Shown: positions 10,183 to 19,251, counted from the stretch's first letter. The stretch: DNA of 64,000 nucleotides from an uncultured bacterium (GCA_938024995.1 CALJDU010000006.1:209052-273051), one strand, 5' to 3'. Notes: generated from the letters alone by a model not told the origin. A program made the numbers and translations.

Positions 10183-12848
10183 TGAGTCGATTCATCCTCA
10201 GGACCAAGGACGCTTTCGCGCTGTGCGCCGCGCTGCTCGCGATGGTGTTCGTGACCAGCGTCGCGCTGGCGGACGCGCGAACAGACGCGCGTCGCCACTT
10301 CCGTCGCGGGATGGCGCTGATCGAAGGCGGCAACCTCGACGGAGGCATCGCGCAGCTTCAGCTCGCCTACGACGCGCTCCCGCACGAGAACGTGCTCTAC
10401 AACATCGGCCGCGCGTACGCCGAGGCGGGCCAGTACGAGCGCGCGATCGAGTACTACCAGCGCTACGTTGACGCGGGGCCCGAGGACGCGGAGTCGGTCG
10501 CCGACCTCATCACCCAGCTTCGTGAACGCATCGAGGCGGAGCGCCCCGCGCCTGAGCCCGAGCCCGAACCGGAACCCGCCGCGCCGCCTCCGGCCACCGC
10601 GACCGAGGATGAGATCGCGGCGCTGGAAGAGTCCGCGACCCAGATCGATCAGTTGGCCGCCGCGACGGAGAGCGACCTGCTCCGGCAACGCGCGGCGAGC
10701 CTGCGCGAACTCGCGGGGCAGTTCCGCGAAGGCAACGCGGCGGCGGGGACGCCGGAGTCAACGCCCGAGACCACACCTGAGACGGCGCCCGAGACCGCGC
10801 CTGAGACGACGCCGGAGGGGACCGACCTGGGCCCGACCGCGTCGTCGCCCGACGACCTCGCGCTGGGCTCCGAACGTGAGGACGACATCTACGAAGAGCA
10901 GGTCGTCTCTGCGTCGCGCTTTGCTCAGTCGCCGCTCGACGCGCCGAACTCGACGACGAACATCACGAAGCAGGACATCCGCCTGTCGGGGTTGACCAAC
11001 GTTGGCGAGCTGATGCGACGCGTCGCGGGGATGGACGTCATGACGACGACACCAGGCGACGTGCAGCTCGGGGTGCGCGGCTTCAACCAGCGTCTCTCTC
11101 CTCGCGTGCTCACGCTGATCAATGGGCGCTCCGTGTATCTCGATCCGCTCGGCACCACCTTCTGGTCGATCCTCCCGCTCGACGTCGAGGACATTGAGCG
11201 CATCGAGGTGATCCGCGGACCGGCCTCGGCGCTCTACGGCGCGGACGCCTTCAGCGGCATCATCAACATCATCACCCGCGCCCCGGGCGACCAACCGGAG
11301 ACGCGTGGCGTGATCGGCTTCGGCAACGGCGGTCAGATCCATGGGCACGTGTCGACCAACGGTCGCGCGGGCCGGCTCGGGTATCGACTCTCGGTCGGAT
11401 ACAACCGCGCGAACCGCTTCACGCTCGAGGTCGGCGAAGATCGACTCGACTACACGCCGACCACGAGCACGCCCAACATCGCCCGGAACGCCCTTCAAGC
11501 GAGCGCATCGCTTCGCTATCGCTTCTCGCGCGAAGTGGAGACGTACTTCGAAGCGGGCATCAACGACAACACCCAGAATTTTCAGGCGACCGGACCGCTC
11601 CGCGACTACACCTCGCGCGGCCCGACCTCCTTCATGATGGGCGGGGTGCGCTCGAGCTGGGGCTCGTTCCGGATCTTCTGGAATCGCATCTCGTCGCAGG
11701 CGCGCTTGGCGGCCGCTCAGTTCGGCGGCGACTCTCTGCAGAACACCTTCATCTCGAACACGGTCGACATGGAAGGTGAGTTCGCGCGCGAGTTCCACCT
11801 GGGCGTAGACCACAACCTCCACCTCGGCGGCGCGTATCGCCTGAAGACGATCGAGTGGGACTACCTGCAGAGCGATCAGACCGAGCACCACGGCGCGCTC
11901 TTCTTCCAGGACACCATGAGCGTCGGCATTCTGCGGCTCGCCGCGAGCTTCCGGGTCGACTTTCATCCGCTGCTCGACAAGCCGGTGTTCTCGCCACGCG
12001 GCGCGATCGTCTTACGGCCCACTGACGGTTCCGCGGTGCGCGCTTCAGTCGGGACCGCGTTCCGTACCCAGACCTTCTTAGAAAGCTACCTCGCGCTCCC
12101 GAACCCGACGCCGGTCGCGGGCATCGACGTCATCGCGCTGGGGTCCGAGCCCGCGGCTGATCTGATCGGCACGCCGCGCCTCACGCCAGAGCGGATCTTG
12201 TCTGCCGAGGTCGGTTATCGAAACGCGGATTCGGAGTACTTCGACATCGACGTCTCTGCATACTTCAACCGCGTGCAGGACCTCGTGATCCTGTCCCAGG
12301 TCAGGCCGTTCTCGCTCGGCGATTTTGGAAGCGGCGGCGTGGGCTATGAGCCGGGCACCGCGTCGTACTCGCTCGGCTCGATTCACTTCCAAAACGACCC
12401 GACCGTCTTCTCCGTGATCGGCGCCGAGATCGGCACGCGTATCTTCCCCGCGAACGGCGTCGACATCTACGCGAACTACGCGCTCAACCGCACGTTCATC
12501 AGCGACAACTCGCAGCGCCTGTCTGAGGAGCGGACCAGTACGCATAAGTTCAACCTTGGCGTGCAGCTCCGGACCAAGATCGGGCTCGATCTCAACATCG
12601 ACCTTCACGTCGTCTCGCGACAGCGCTGGCTCGAGCAGGTCTTCAGCGCCACCGAGGGCATCGCCTTCCAAGAGTTCGCGCTCCCCGCCTACTACCTGAT
12701 CAACGCGAGGATCGGTTGGCGTCTCCTCGACGACCGCCTCGATCTCGGCCTGGTGCTGTTCAACTTGACCAACCACAAGCACCGTCAGCACCCCTTCGCG
12801 CAGGTCTTAGGGATCCGCAGCATGTTCACCGTGTCTTACCGATTCTGA
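10182..12848 (+). CDS. TonB-dependent receptor with N-terminal TPR domain (copy 2)
   Basis: An 888-residue paralogue of the preceding gene with the same architecture: signal peptide (about 1-30), the same DARTDARRHFRRGMALIE TPR opening, an acidic linker with TPE(T/S) repeats, plug (NSTTNITKQDIR ... ERIEVIRGPASALYGADAFSGIINIIT), and barrel ending in TVSYRF. Its ATG uses the last base of the upstream TGA (TGATG), so translation is probably coupled. N-terminus and plug are very close to copy 1 while barrel loops differ, which suggests tandem duplication followed by diversification of substrate or partner. Confidence 0.92.
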   Translation: MSRFILRTKDAFALCAALLAMVFVTSVALADARTDARRHFRRGMALIEGGNLDGGIAQLQLAYDALPHENVLYNIGRAYAEAGQYERAIEYYQRYVDAGPEDAESVADLITQLRERIEAERPAPEPEPEPEPAAPPPATATEDEIAALEESATQIDQLAAATESDLLRQRAASLRELAGQFREGNAAAGTPESTPETTPETAPETAPETTPEGTDLGPTASSPDDLALGSEREDDIYEEQVVSASRFAQSPLDAPNSTTNITKQDIRLSGLTNVGELMRRVAGMDVMTTTPGDVQLGVRGFNQRLSPRVLTLINGRSVYLDPLGTTFWSILPLDVEDIERIEVIRGPASALYGADAFSGIINIITRAPGDQPETRGVIGFGNGGQIHGHVSTNGRAGRLGYRLSVGYNRANRFTLEVGEDRLDYTPTTSTPNIARNALQASASLRYRFSREVETYFEAGINDNTQNFQATGPLRDYTSRGPTSFMMGGVRSSWGSFRIFWNRISSQARLAAAQFGGDSLQNTFISNTVDMEGEFAREFHLGVDHNLHLGGAYRLKTIEWDYLQSDQTEHHGALFFQDTMSVGILRLAASFRVDFHPLLDKPVFSPRGAIVLRPTDGSAVRASVGTAFRTQTFLESYLALPNPTPVAGIDVIALGSEPAADLIGTPRLTPERILSAEVGYRNADSEYFDIDVSAYFNRVQDLVILSQVRPFSLGDFGSGGVGYEPGTASYSLGSIHFQNDPTVFSVIGAEIGTRIFPANGVDIYANYALNRTFISDNSQRLSEERTSTHKFNLGVQLRTKIGLDLNIDLHVVSRQRWLEQVFSATEGIAFQEFALPAYYLINARIGWRLLDDRLDLGLVLFNLTNHKHRQHPFAQVLGIRSMFTVSYRF

Positions 12849-12853
12849 GCGCC

Positions 12854-14653
12854 ATGACCCGTTTCACCACCACCCTCCTCGGCCTTTCTCTCTTTCTCCT
12901 GGCGGCGTGCACGTCGCCCCCGGTGGACGAGTTTCGAAGCGATGGTGGCGCGGCGCCTGATCCGACCGGGGTCATCGAGGGCACCGTCCTCTACGCGGGG
13001 CCGCGCCCGCTCTGCGCGTACGAAGATGGCGTCCCGGTGCGCGCGCTTGGGCGCGTCGTCCTCACGCTCTTCGAGTTCGACAACCCGCCTCCGCCCACGG
13101 GAACCGCGACCGGCGCCGCGAACCTGCTCACGGTTCCGGCTGCGCGCGTCTTCCGCAGCTTGGGTGACTGCATGCCGGAGGCCCCGGCGCCCGCCGACCT
13201 TCGGGTCGTCGTGATGCGCTCGGTGGACTTTACCTGGCCCGAGATCGAGCTGGGTCATGACGGCGATATCTCGTATCAGATCCGCGGCTACTACGACCGC
13301 GATGAGGACTTCATCCCGTTCTTCTCGGTGAGCAACTTGCCGACCGCGGGCGACATCGCGGGGGGCGCGGTCGTTGACGTGACCGCCCCGATCCCGGAGT
13401 TCGCGCGCATCACCTTTGGTCCGCAGTCGGAGCGCCCGCTGGGCGAGGTTGTCTCGGGCGTGTCGGTCGCGCTCGCGCGCTTCGTCAACACCGAGCGCCC
13501 CGTCTTCACGATGAGGAGCGAGCCGTTGAGCGCGCAGGCGACGCTCCCGACCACCGCAGACGTGATCGAGGCAGAGCGCGAACTGGCGGAGCTCACCAAC
13601 ACGAGCTTGGTGCTCTACCCGCGCGACACAGACGCCTCTTCTGCGATCGGTACCGCGCTCTCGGAGGCGGGGCTCTCGGTCGCGTTCGACGACCCGGTTT
13701 CGTACGCGTGGTACGTGCGGCCGATCGACGCCGATGGTGACGGCGTGGGCGATCCGCACCCGATCCTAGGGCGGAGCCGCGGGATCGTTTGGCAGACTCC
13801 GGGCGTGATCATGCAACGCGTGCAGACTGACCTCGAGCGCGCTGCGGGGATCCCGAGCGTGACGCTGCTTCCAACGGTTCGCCCGACACAGACGACCTTC
13901 AAGAAGGTCTTCTATCCCGAGATCGAGGTCGCCATTCCGCCGGTCGCCGTCGTTCAGCTCGCGCCGCCACCACAGTGCCTCGTTCCGTATGTGCCCCCTG
14001 GGAACATCACGCCGTTCTATGAGGAAGCGACGGTCGAGTGCCAAGAGCTCCCCGCGGGGCGCTACGGCATCAACGTGCTTCACGGGGTCGCGGGCGGGCT
14101 CCCGGTCGGTGGTGGATCGATGAGCTGCGCGGACCCCTCGGACTGCGCCGCCGGCTCGACCTGCATGGGTGGTGCATGCGTCGTCCCTTCGATGCTCTCC
14201 GACACCTCGATCAACTTGTCGGGCGGGCTCTACTCGAGCCAAGCGTGGACCCTCCCGAACGAGCTCGGAGACGGTGCGCAGATCGCGACCCCCGATCCCG
14301 CACAGGGACCCGCCTCGCTCTTCATTGTTTTCGATCCCAACGCTGCGGGTCCGGTGGGTCGCTTGGACGGGCGTGATGGTTGTGACACCGCGCTTGATCC
14401 GGTGCTCCTGGGGATGGGGATGACGCCCGCCGAGAGCACCCGCGAGATCGTTTACCAAGACTTCGCGGATCTCCCGGCCGGAACCAAGGAGCTCTGCTGT
14501 GAGCCGGTCGCGCACTTGTGCGGCGTGCCGCTCTGCGGCGCGGAACCGGGCGACGCGAGCGGGAACTTGATCCGCAGCGCGCCGACATCGATCGACGACG
14601 ACGGGGTCCCCGACTGCGTCCCGTTCTTGATGCCGGCCGCCTGCTGTTCGTGA
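12854..14653 (+). CDS. large lipoprotein of the receptor operon
   Basis: A 599-residue lipoprotein: MTRFTTTLLGLSLFLLAAC, lipobox LAAC, Cys 19. The mature protein starts with a beta-rich segment (GVIEGTVLYAGPRPLC). It carries clustered cysteines in the second half, including C-x(5)-C-x(5)-C-x(4)-C in the CADPSDCAAGSTCMGGACV stretch, and ends DCVPFLMPAACCS. No family is recognised. It starts five bases after the second receptor's stop, so it is very likely in the same operon. A surface or periplasmic lipoprotein that hands substrate to the receptors is plausible, as in other TonB systems, but this is inferred only from position. The frame extends upstream to 12716; the ATG at 12854 is chosen for its signal. 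Confidence 0.85.
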   Translation: MTRFTTTLLGLSLFLLAACTSPPVDEFRSDGGAAPDPTGVIEGTVLYAGPRPLCAYEDGVPVRALGRVVLTLFEFDNPPPPTGTATGAANLLTVPAARVFRSLGDCMPEAPAPADLRVVVMRSVDFTWPEIELGHDGDISYQIRGYYDRDEDFIPFFSVSNLPTAGDIAGGAVVDVTAPIPEFARITFGPQSERPLGEVVSGVSVALARFVNTERPVFTMRSEPLSAQATLPTTADVIEAERELAELTNTSLVLYPRDTDASSAIGTALSEAGLSVAFDDPVSYAWYVRPIDADGDGVGDPHPILGRSRGIVWQTPGVIMQRVQTDLERAAGIPSVTLLPTVRPTQTTFKKVFYPEIEVAIPPVAVVQLAPPPQCLVPYVPPGNITPFYEEATVECQELPAGRYGINVLHGVAGGLPVGGGSMSCADPSDCAAGSTCMGGACVVPSMLSDTSINLSGGLYSSQAWTLPNELGDGAQIATPDPAQGPASLFIVFDPNAAGPVGRLDGRDGCDTALDPVLLGMGMTPAESTREIVYQDFADLPAGTKELCCEPVAHLCGVPLCGAEPGDASGNLIRSAPTSIDDDGVPDCVPFLMPAACCS

Positions 14654-14657
14654 TCGC

Positions 14658-15104
14658 TTAGATGTTCACGACGAGCAGCTGCGCGGCGCAGCGACCCTCG
14701 TGACATAAGCACTGGCCGCCGCAGTCCATCGTGCCGGACTGACAGTCCTCAGTGCACATGACGTCGGTGCAGGTAGGCGCGTCTGCCGCCGCGCCGCACG
14801 CCGAGGGGTGGCAGCACTCGACCGGCGCGCAGTCCGCGTCCGTCTCGCAAGGCGCATCGCCGATGGCGAGCTCGTGGCGCATGGTCGGCGGAAGGGCGGA
14901 GGGCTCTTGGGTCGCGGGGTCTTGCGCCGCGGGCTCTTGGGTCGCGGGCTCTTGGGTCGCGGGCTCTTGCGCCGCGTGCGCTGCCGGTTCTTCCGCGACG
15001 GGCGGGGCGAGCGTGATGGGCGCTTCGGTTTGCGTCGCGGAGGTCCCGCAAGCGGCCACGGTCAGGAGCGCAGCGCTCAGCGTGATTCGAAGGGAAAGGG
15101 ACAT
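14658..15104 (-). CDS. small lipoprotein with Ala/Pro/Glu repeats and Cys-rich end
   Basis: A 148-residue lipoprotein: signal with lipobox VAAC (Cys 19); a linker of five-residue repeats of the ATQEP/AAQEP type (about 44-70), coded by a 15-bp DNA repeat; then a C-terminal Cys-rich domain of about 70 residues with some 13 cysteines. That many paired cysteines implies a disulfide-stabilised fold outside the cytoplasm. Family and role are unknown. It converges with the lipoprotein ending at 14653 and is divergent from ribF. Confidence 0.8.
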   Translation of the reverse strand: MSLSLRITLSAALLTVAACGTSATQTEAPITLAPPVAEEPAAHAAQEPATQEPATQEPAAQDPATQEPSALPPTMRHELAIGDAPCETDADCAPVECCHPSACGAAADAPTCTDVMCTEDCQSGTMDCGGQCLCHEGRCAAQLLVVNI

Positions 15105-15205
15105 GCCGCGCAGGGTAAAACGCTTTCGGCGCGCAGGGATCGAAAGACCTCCTCGAAACGACGAAAGTCCTTTGACCGAGCCGCCGGTCGCGGTAGTTCA
15201 AAGCG

Positions 15206-16135
15206 GTGAACGCAGGTGCACGGAGTGCGAGGGCGGGCTCCGTGGTGACACCGGGCAACTACGACGGGGTCCATCTGGGTCACCGCGCGTTGCTCGCTCA
15301 GGCCCGCGCGACCGCCGGTGAAACGCTCGACGTCGTCGCGCTCTTTTTCGATCCCCACCCAACGCGCTTCTTCGCGCCGGACCGCGCACAACCGCTGCTC
15401 ACGACGCCGATGCGTCGCCGCGCGATCTTAGAATCGGCTGGTGCCGACGCGGTGCACGTGGAGCGTTTCGACCAGGCGTTCTCGAGCCTCTCGCCGGAGC
15501 AGTTTGTCGACGACGTTCTGTGTCAGCGTCTGCGCGCACGCGCGGTGATCGTGGGCGAGGACTTCCGGTTCGGGAAGAAGCGGGCGGGAGACGTCGACGC
15601 GCTGCGCGAGCTCGGCACCTCACGCGGCTTCTCGGTCGCGACGGTGTCGGCGCAACGGTCGGGCGGGGCGGTGGTCTCGTCCACGCGGATCCGGCACGCC
15701 TTGATGGAGGGACGGGTCCGCGACGCGAGCGTGCTGCTCACGCGAGTTCACGATGTCGGCGGGGTGGTCGTCCAAGGAGATCAGCGTGGACGCACGATCG
15801 GTTTCCCAACCGCGAACCTCGACTGCGAAGACGTCCTGTTGCCGTCGGACGGAGTCTACGCGGTCGTCTTCGCGATCGACGGCGAGCATGTCCGCGGGGT
15901 CGCCAACCTGGGAGTCCGCCCGACCTTCAAAGCGGGACGCTCTGTTGAGGTCCACCTCTTCGACTTCGATCGCGACATCTACGGCGCTGACGTTCGCGTC
16001 GGGTTCGTGAAGCGGCTCCGGGGCGAGAGAACCTTCTCTGGGCTCCCGGCGTTGATCGCCCAGATCGAGCAGGACGTGGTGGAGGCGAAGCGCGCGCTCG
16101 GAAGTGTCGGGCCCGACCTCCTACGCGATCTCTGA
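15206..16135 (+). CDS. ribF: bifunctional riboflavin kinase / FAD synthetase
   Basis: A 309-residue RibF that phosphorylates riboflavin to FMN and adenylates FMN to FAD. N-terminal nucleotidyltransferase motifs are GNYDGVHLGH (about 17-26), FDPHPTRFF and the STRIR motif (VVSSTRIRHAL). The C-terminal riboflavin kinase shows GRTIGFPTANL and GVYAV, then NLGVRPTF and the EVHLFDFD segment. Length matches the family. It starts at GTG 15206, 101 bp from the divergent lipoprotein. I see no FMN riboswitch upstream, only a weak CTTTGA/TCAAAG stem. Confidence 0.95.
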   Translation: MNAGARSARAGSVVTPGNYDGVHLGHRALLAQARATAGETLDVVALFFDPHPTRFFAPDRAQPLLTTPMRRRAILESAGADAVHVERFDQAFSSLSPEQFVDDVLCQRLRARAVIVGEDFRFGKKRAGDVDALRELGTSRGFSVATVSAQRSGGAVVSSTRIRHALMEGRVRDASVLLTRVHDVGGVVVQGDQRGRTIGFPTANLDCEDVLLPSDGVYAVVFAIDGEHVRGVANLGVRPTFKAGRSVEVHLFDFDRDIYGADVRVGFVKRLRGERTFSGLPALIAQIEQDVVEAKRALGSVGPDLLRDL

Positions 16136-16170
16136 TTTCTCTTTTGGGGACGTCTCGAACGCCTTAACGG

Positions 16171-16201
16171 CAAAGGGCCCGCGTTCGAAGCGGACCCTTT
16201 G
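16171..16201. terminator. hairpin between ribF and tRNA-Ala
   Basis: CAAAGGG-C-CCGC and GCGG-A-CCCTTTG pair over a 7-base loop (seven plus four base pairs around one mismatch), followed by GAGGTTGTTT. The position between the converging ribF and tRNA fits a terminator usable from both sides. Confidence 0.7.
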
Positions 16202-16212
16202 AGGTTGTTTAG

Positions 16213-16285
16213 TGGAGCCGAGGGGGATCGAACCCCTGACCTTCGCACTGCCAGTGCGACGCTCTCCCAGCTGAGCTACGGCCCC
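16213..16285 (-). tRNA. tRNA-Ala (GGC anticodon)
   Basis: On the minus strand the 73 bases start GGGGCCGTAGCTCAGCTGGG and end GGTTCGATCCCCCTCGGCTCCA-type T-arm and acceptor. Acceptor, D, anticodon and T stems all form. The anticodon loop CTGGCAG gives GGC for alanine. The A at the 3' end is the discriminator, so CCA is not encoded. It is a single gene, convergent with ribF. Confidence 0.96.
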
Positions 16286-16387
16286 GTTTTCAGGCACTAA
16301 ATGGTCTCTCAGGCGTTGGTTGTCAACTCTCGATCGGTCTGGGCGCCGCTTTTTTGACGGCGTGTCGGATATTGAGGACCACAGAGC

Positions 16388-17959
16388 GTGGCGGAAGCGC
16401 AGATTCAGGCTGAACAACGCGCGTGGCGGCGGCCGAGTCTGGGTTGGGCGACCCAACTGTTCGGGGGCCTGCTCCTCTCGTTGAGCCTCGCGATTGGATG
16501 CTCACAGGGCCCGATGAGCGACACCGCGCTCCTCAAGTTGAACGGCGTGACGCAGTCCGAGCTCTCGCCGGGTTTGCCGCTCGTTATCTACGGGACCGGG
16601 CTCCCAGCGGGTCGAGAGGGGACGGTGACCCTCACGGGTTTGGTGCATCGACCCGGTCATGAGCCGCTTGAGATCACGACGCAGCTCGACGCCAAGGCCA
16701 CACACAGCGATCGCGTCGAGGCGGAGATCAACGAGGCCACGCTGATGCGTCTCGGCGGACGCGGGACGTTCCGAGGTGAGGCGCGCGTGACCTTCCGGAG
16801 CCGCGACGAGCGGACCACGGTGTCAGGAGACATCGACGGCCTGGAGCTGGATCTGCTCCCGAGCCGGGTGGCGGGCGTGCACGACTTGGAGCGGCGCGCG
16901 TACGAAGCGCTCGGGAAGCTCGGCATCGAGATCCTGGAGGACGCGCCGATCGGCGAGGGCCTGGTCGTCGCGACCGCGGACGCGAGCACGGGTCTCGTCG
17001 AAGGCGACCGCATCCTCGCGCTCGGCGATGTTCACATCGACACCATCGCCGACTTCGTCCCGCGTCCGAGCGATCGCGTCGTTACGCTTCGCGTCGCGCG
17101 CGAGGGGATCAGCGGCGTGACCGACGTGGAGCTGTCGCTGGATCGCGCGGCGACCTTGACTCGCGTGCGACCGTTGCCTGTACCTCCGCTCTTCCTCGCG
17201 ATCGCGTTCGTGATCGTCTTTTGCTTCCTCGCTCCATCGGCGCGCGTGTTCGACACCCTCGCGCGTGTCCGCGGACCCGGCTCTTTAAGGCAGACGTTGG
17301 CGGTCCTGGTGGCGACGATCGTCGCGAGCGCGACGTTCGTCTTGGCGCTCTCCCAGGTCCCGATCGTTTTCGTGGTCGCGTTCGCTCTCGCGTGCAGCCT
17401 CCTCGTGGGGAAGACGAAACGCGGAACGCTCGCGCGCCTCGAGGTGCCGGCCGTGCTCACGTTGATCGCGATGTTGATGCTGACCGAGAACGGCCCAGAG
17501 AGCGTCGCGCTCAAGCCGTGGACCTGGCCCGCGCTGACCAACCCGATCGCCCTCGCCGCGTTCCTCGTTTATGTGCTCTCTCTCGGGCGGGAGCCGATCA
17601 CATCGTCTTGGCCACGTCGCGTGCTCGCGGAGCTACGTGTTCAGGCGCTCGTCGTAGCAGGGGTCGCTGTGTTCCTCGGGCCGCCCGATCTCGTTCGTGA
17701 TGGCCTGCTCCCGACGAGCGCGATTGTCTTTGGCCTCCAGTGCGTCGCGCTCCGCGCGATCGGTAACGCGCCGCATCGGTACCCGCTCGCGCCGCTCGCG
17801 GTCGCGATTTGCGGACTTTCCTTCGCGTGGACCTCGGTCGATCTCCCAAAGACCGTGGTCGAGCTGGGACCGGTCGCTGCGCTGGGGGTGATGCTCGCGT
17901 TCGTCTTCGCCCTGGTGCGACGCGGTCAGGCGCCGGTTCTCGTCACGCGTGATCTCTAG
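16388..17959 (+). CDS. lipid-anchored PDZ-like protein with C-terminal membrane domain
   Basis: A 523-residue protein. A hydrophobic N-terminal segment ends in the lipobox AIGC (Cys 38). A beta-rich periplasmic region (about 50-150) follows, then a PDZ-like segment (about 190-260, ...TGLVEGDRILALGDVHI). From about 260 to the end there are roughly six to eight membrane helices. A stretch at the start of the membrane part (FDTLARVRGPGSLRQTL) and a later NPIALAAFLVYVLSLGREP weakly recall subunit H of complex I. This is a tentative resemblance, as conserved NuoH carboxylates are not obvious. No protease triad is seen. It sits alone between tRNA-Ala and a beta-helix lipoprotein. Confidence 0.8.
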   Translation: MAEAQIQAEQRAWRRPSLGWATQLFGGLLLSLSLAIGCSQGPMSDTALLKLNGVTQSELSPGLPLVIYGTGLPAGREGTVTLTGLVHRPGHEPLEITTQLDAKATHSDRVEAEINEATLMRLGGRGTFRGEARVTFRSRDERTTVSGDIDGLELDLLPSRVAGVHDLERRAYEALGKLGIEILEDAPIGEGLVVATADASTGLVEGDRILALGDVHIDTIADFVPRPSDRVVTLRVAREGISGVTDVELSLDRAATLTRVRPLPVPPLFLAIAFVIVFCFLAPSARVFDTLARVRGPGSLRQTLAVLVATIVASATFVLALSQVPIVFVVAFALACSLLVGKTKRGTLARLEVPAVLTLIAMLMLTENGPESVALKPWTWPALTNPIALAAFLVYVLSLGREPITSSWPRRVLAELRVQALVVAGVAVFLGPPDLVRDGLLPTSAIVFGLQCVALRAIGNAPHRYPLAPLAVAICGLSFAWTSVDLPKTVVELGPVAALGVMLAFVFALVRRGQAPVLVTRDL

Positions 17960-18019
17960 CGCGCGTGATCTCTGAGCGAACGGCTGCAAGCGCGCGACGG
18001 GATTTGGGATCCTCCGAAC

Positions 18020-19138
18020 ATGGCGCGCGTCTTCTTCTTGCTCACGCTCCTCCTCGCGGTCGCGTGCGGCGCCCGGTCTGAATTGAACTCGCCGAGCGGG
18101 CGAGACAGCGGCGTCGATACAGAGACGCCCGACACCTTCGGCGACGCTGCCCCGGATACGTTCGAGGATCCGATCGACCCGATGCCCGACACCTTCGCCG
18201 ACGTTGCGCCGGATATCGCGCCGGACGTCGAGCCGGATGTCACGCCGGACGTCGCGCCGGACGTCACGCCGGATGTCGCGCCGGACGTTCCCGCAGACAC
18301 CAGCGTCGAGATCACCGGCTACTGCCCGACGTTCGAGGACTTCGGCTTCGACCCCGGAGTGGAAGAAGAGTGTCCTGATCGTTGTCGCGCGCAGCCTCGT
18401 GAGCGTGACGTTTGCGACGGCGCGACGCGGGTCGAGGCGGGGACCGTTCTTGAAGACACCACCTGGTCGGGACGTATCTGCGCTGAGGGTCAGGTCGGGA
18501 TCTTGCGTGGGGTCACGCTCACGGTCGCGGCCGGGACCGAGGTCTACTTCGGACGAGGCGCTTCGATCCGCGTCGAGGGAACGCTGCGGGTCGAGGGAAC
18601 CGCGGACGCCATCGTTCGCATGAGCTCCAGTCTGGAGATGCCGCGCGTCAACGCCTGGTCGGGCATCAACGTCCAGCTCTCCGAAGGCGGTCGCGCATAC
18701 CTCGACTACGCGATCGTTGAGTTCGCGTCGTACGGAATCGCGACGTGGGAGAGCGACCCCTTCACGACCGTCGGCGAAGAGATCACGGTCGAGGCGCGCC
18801 ACACGCTCTTCCAACACAACGGGATCGCGGCGGCGCCGGACGACAACTCACGCGTGACGTTGAGCACTGTCGTGTGCAACCGCGAGGGGATCTGGGTCGC
18901 GTCGGAAGATGAGCCGGTGCAGGACATCATCAACAACAACATCTGCGACAACATCGAAGCGGGAATGGTCGCGCTCCAAGATCACGCGAACGCGCGCGAC
19001 ACATACTGGTGCGCCACCACCTTCGACGCGATCCATGAACAGATCCGTGATGAGCGCGATGACGTGGCGCTGGGCGGCTTGATCGAGATCGAGCCGTGGC
19101 GCATGACACCGGTGCCCGATGCGCCAGCGCTGCCCTAG
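18020..19138 (+). CDS. beta-helix lipoprotein with PDV repeat linker
   Basis: A 372-residue lipoprotein: lipobox AVAC (Cys 16), then an acidic disordered linker including about seven PDV units coded by a 12-bp DNA repeat (about 18209-18291). A Cys-containing spacer follows, then a C-terminal right-handed beta-helix-like domain (about 140-345, e.g. GTLRVEGTADAIVRM, ITVEARHTLFQHNGIAAAPDD, NNNICDNIEAGMVAL). The fold usually occurs in carbohydrate-active or surface-binding proteins, but no catalytic residues can be assigned. A binding or structural surface role is as likely. Confidence 0.85.
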   Translation: MARVFFLLTLLLAVACGARSELNSPSGRDSGVDTETPDTFGDAAPDTFEDPIDPMPDTFADVAPDIAPDVEPDVTPDVAPDVTPDVAPDVPADTSVEITGYCPTFEDFGFDPGVEEECPDRCRAQPRERDVCDGATRVEAGTVLEDTTWSGRICAEGQVGILRGVTLTVAAGTEVYFGRGASIRVEGTLRVEGTADAIVRMSSSLEMPRVNAWSGINVQLSEGGRAYLDYAIVEFASYGIATWESDPFTTVGEEITVEARHTLFQHNGIAAAPDDNSRVTLSTVVCNREGIWVASEDEPVQDIINNNICDNIEAGMVALQDHANARDTYWCATTFDAIHEQIRDERDDVALGGLIEIEPWRMTPVPDAPALP

Positions 19139-19251
19139 CGCGAGTTCAAGTTCAGCTCAGCGCGTTCAGCTCAGCGAGTTCAGCTCAGCGCGAGTTCAGC
19201 TCAGCGAGAGTTCAGCTCTGCGCGAGTTCAGCTCAGCGCGTTCAAGCTCAG
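19139..19251. repeat. tandem array of 14-16 bp units
   Basis: About seven head-to-tail copies of GTTCAGCTCAGCGC with an optional GA fill the gap between two convergent genes. The array runs right into the stop codon of the phosphoesterase (19248-19250). Units vary by 0-2 bases and there are no spacers, so it is not a CRISPR. It may be a minisatellite from slippage, a protein-binding array or a weak bidirectional terminator. Confidence 0.85.

Noticed and set aside
15105..15205. FMN riboswitch upstream of ribF
   Set aside because: Only a short CTTTGA/TCAAAG stem is present and the conserved FMN core is absent.
14752..15321. Plus-strand frame antisense to the small lipoprotein, overlapping ribF's start
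   Set aside because: Low-complexity complement of the ATQEP repeat; the minus-strand product has a proper lipobox and Cys-rich domain.
19139..19251. Possible CRISPR array
   Set aside because: Units are 14-16 bp with no spacers of constant length and no cas genes in the window.
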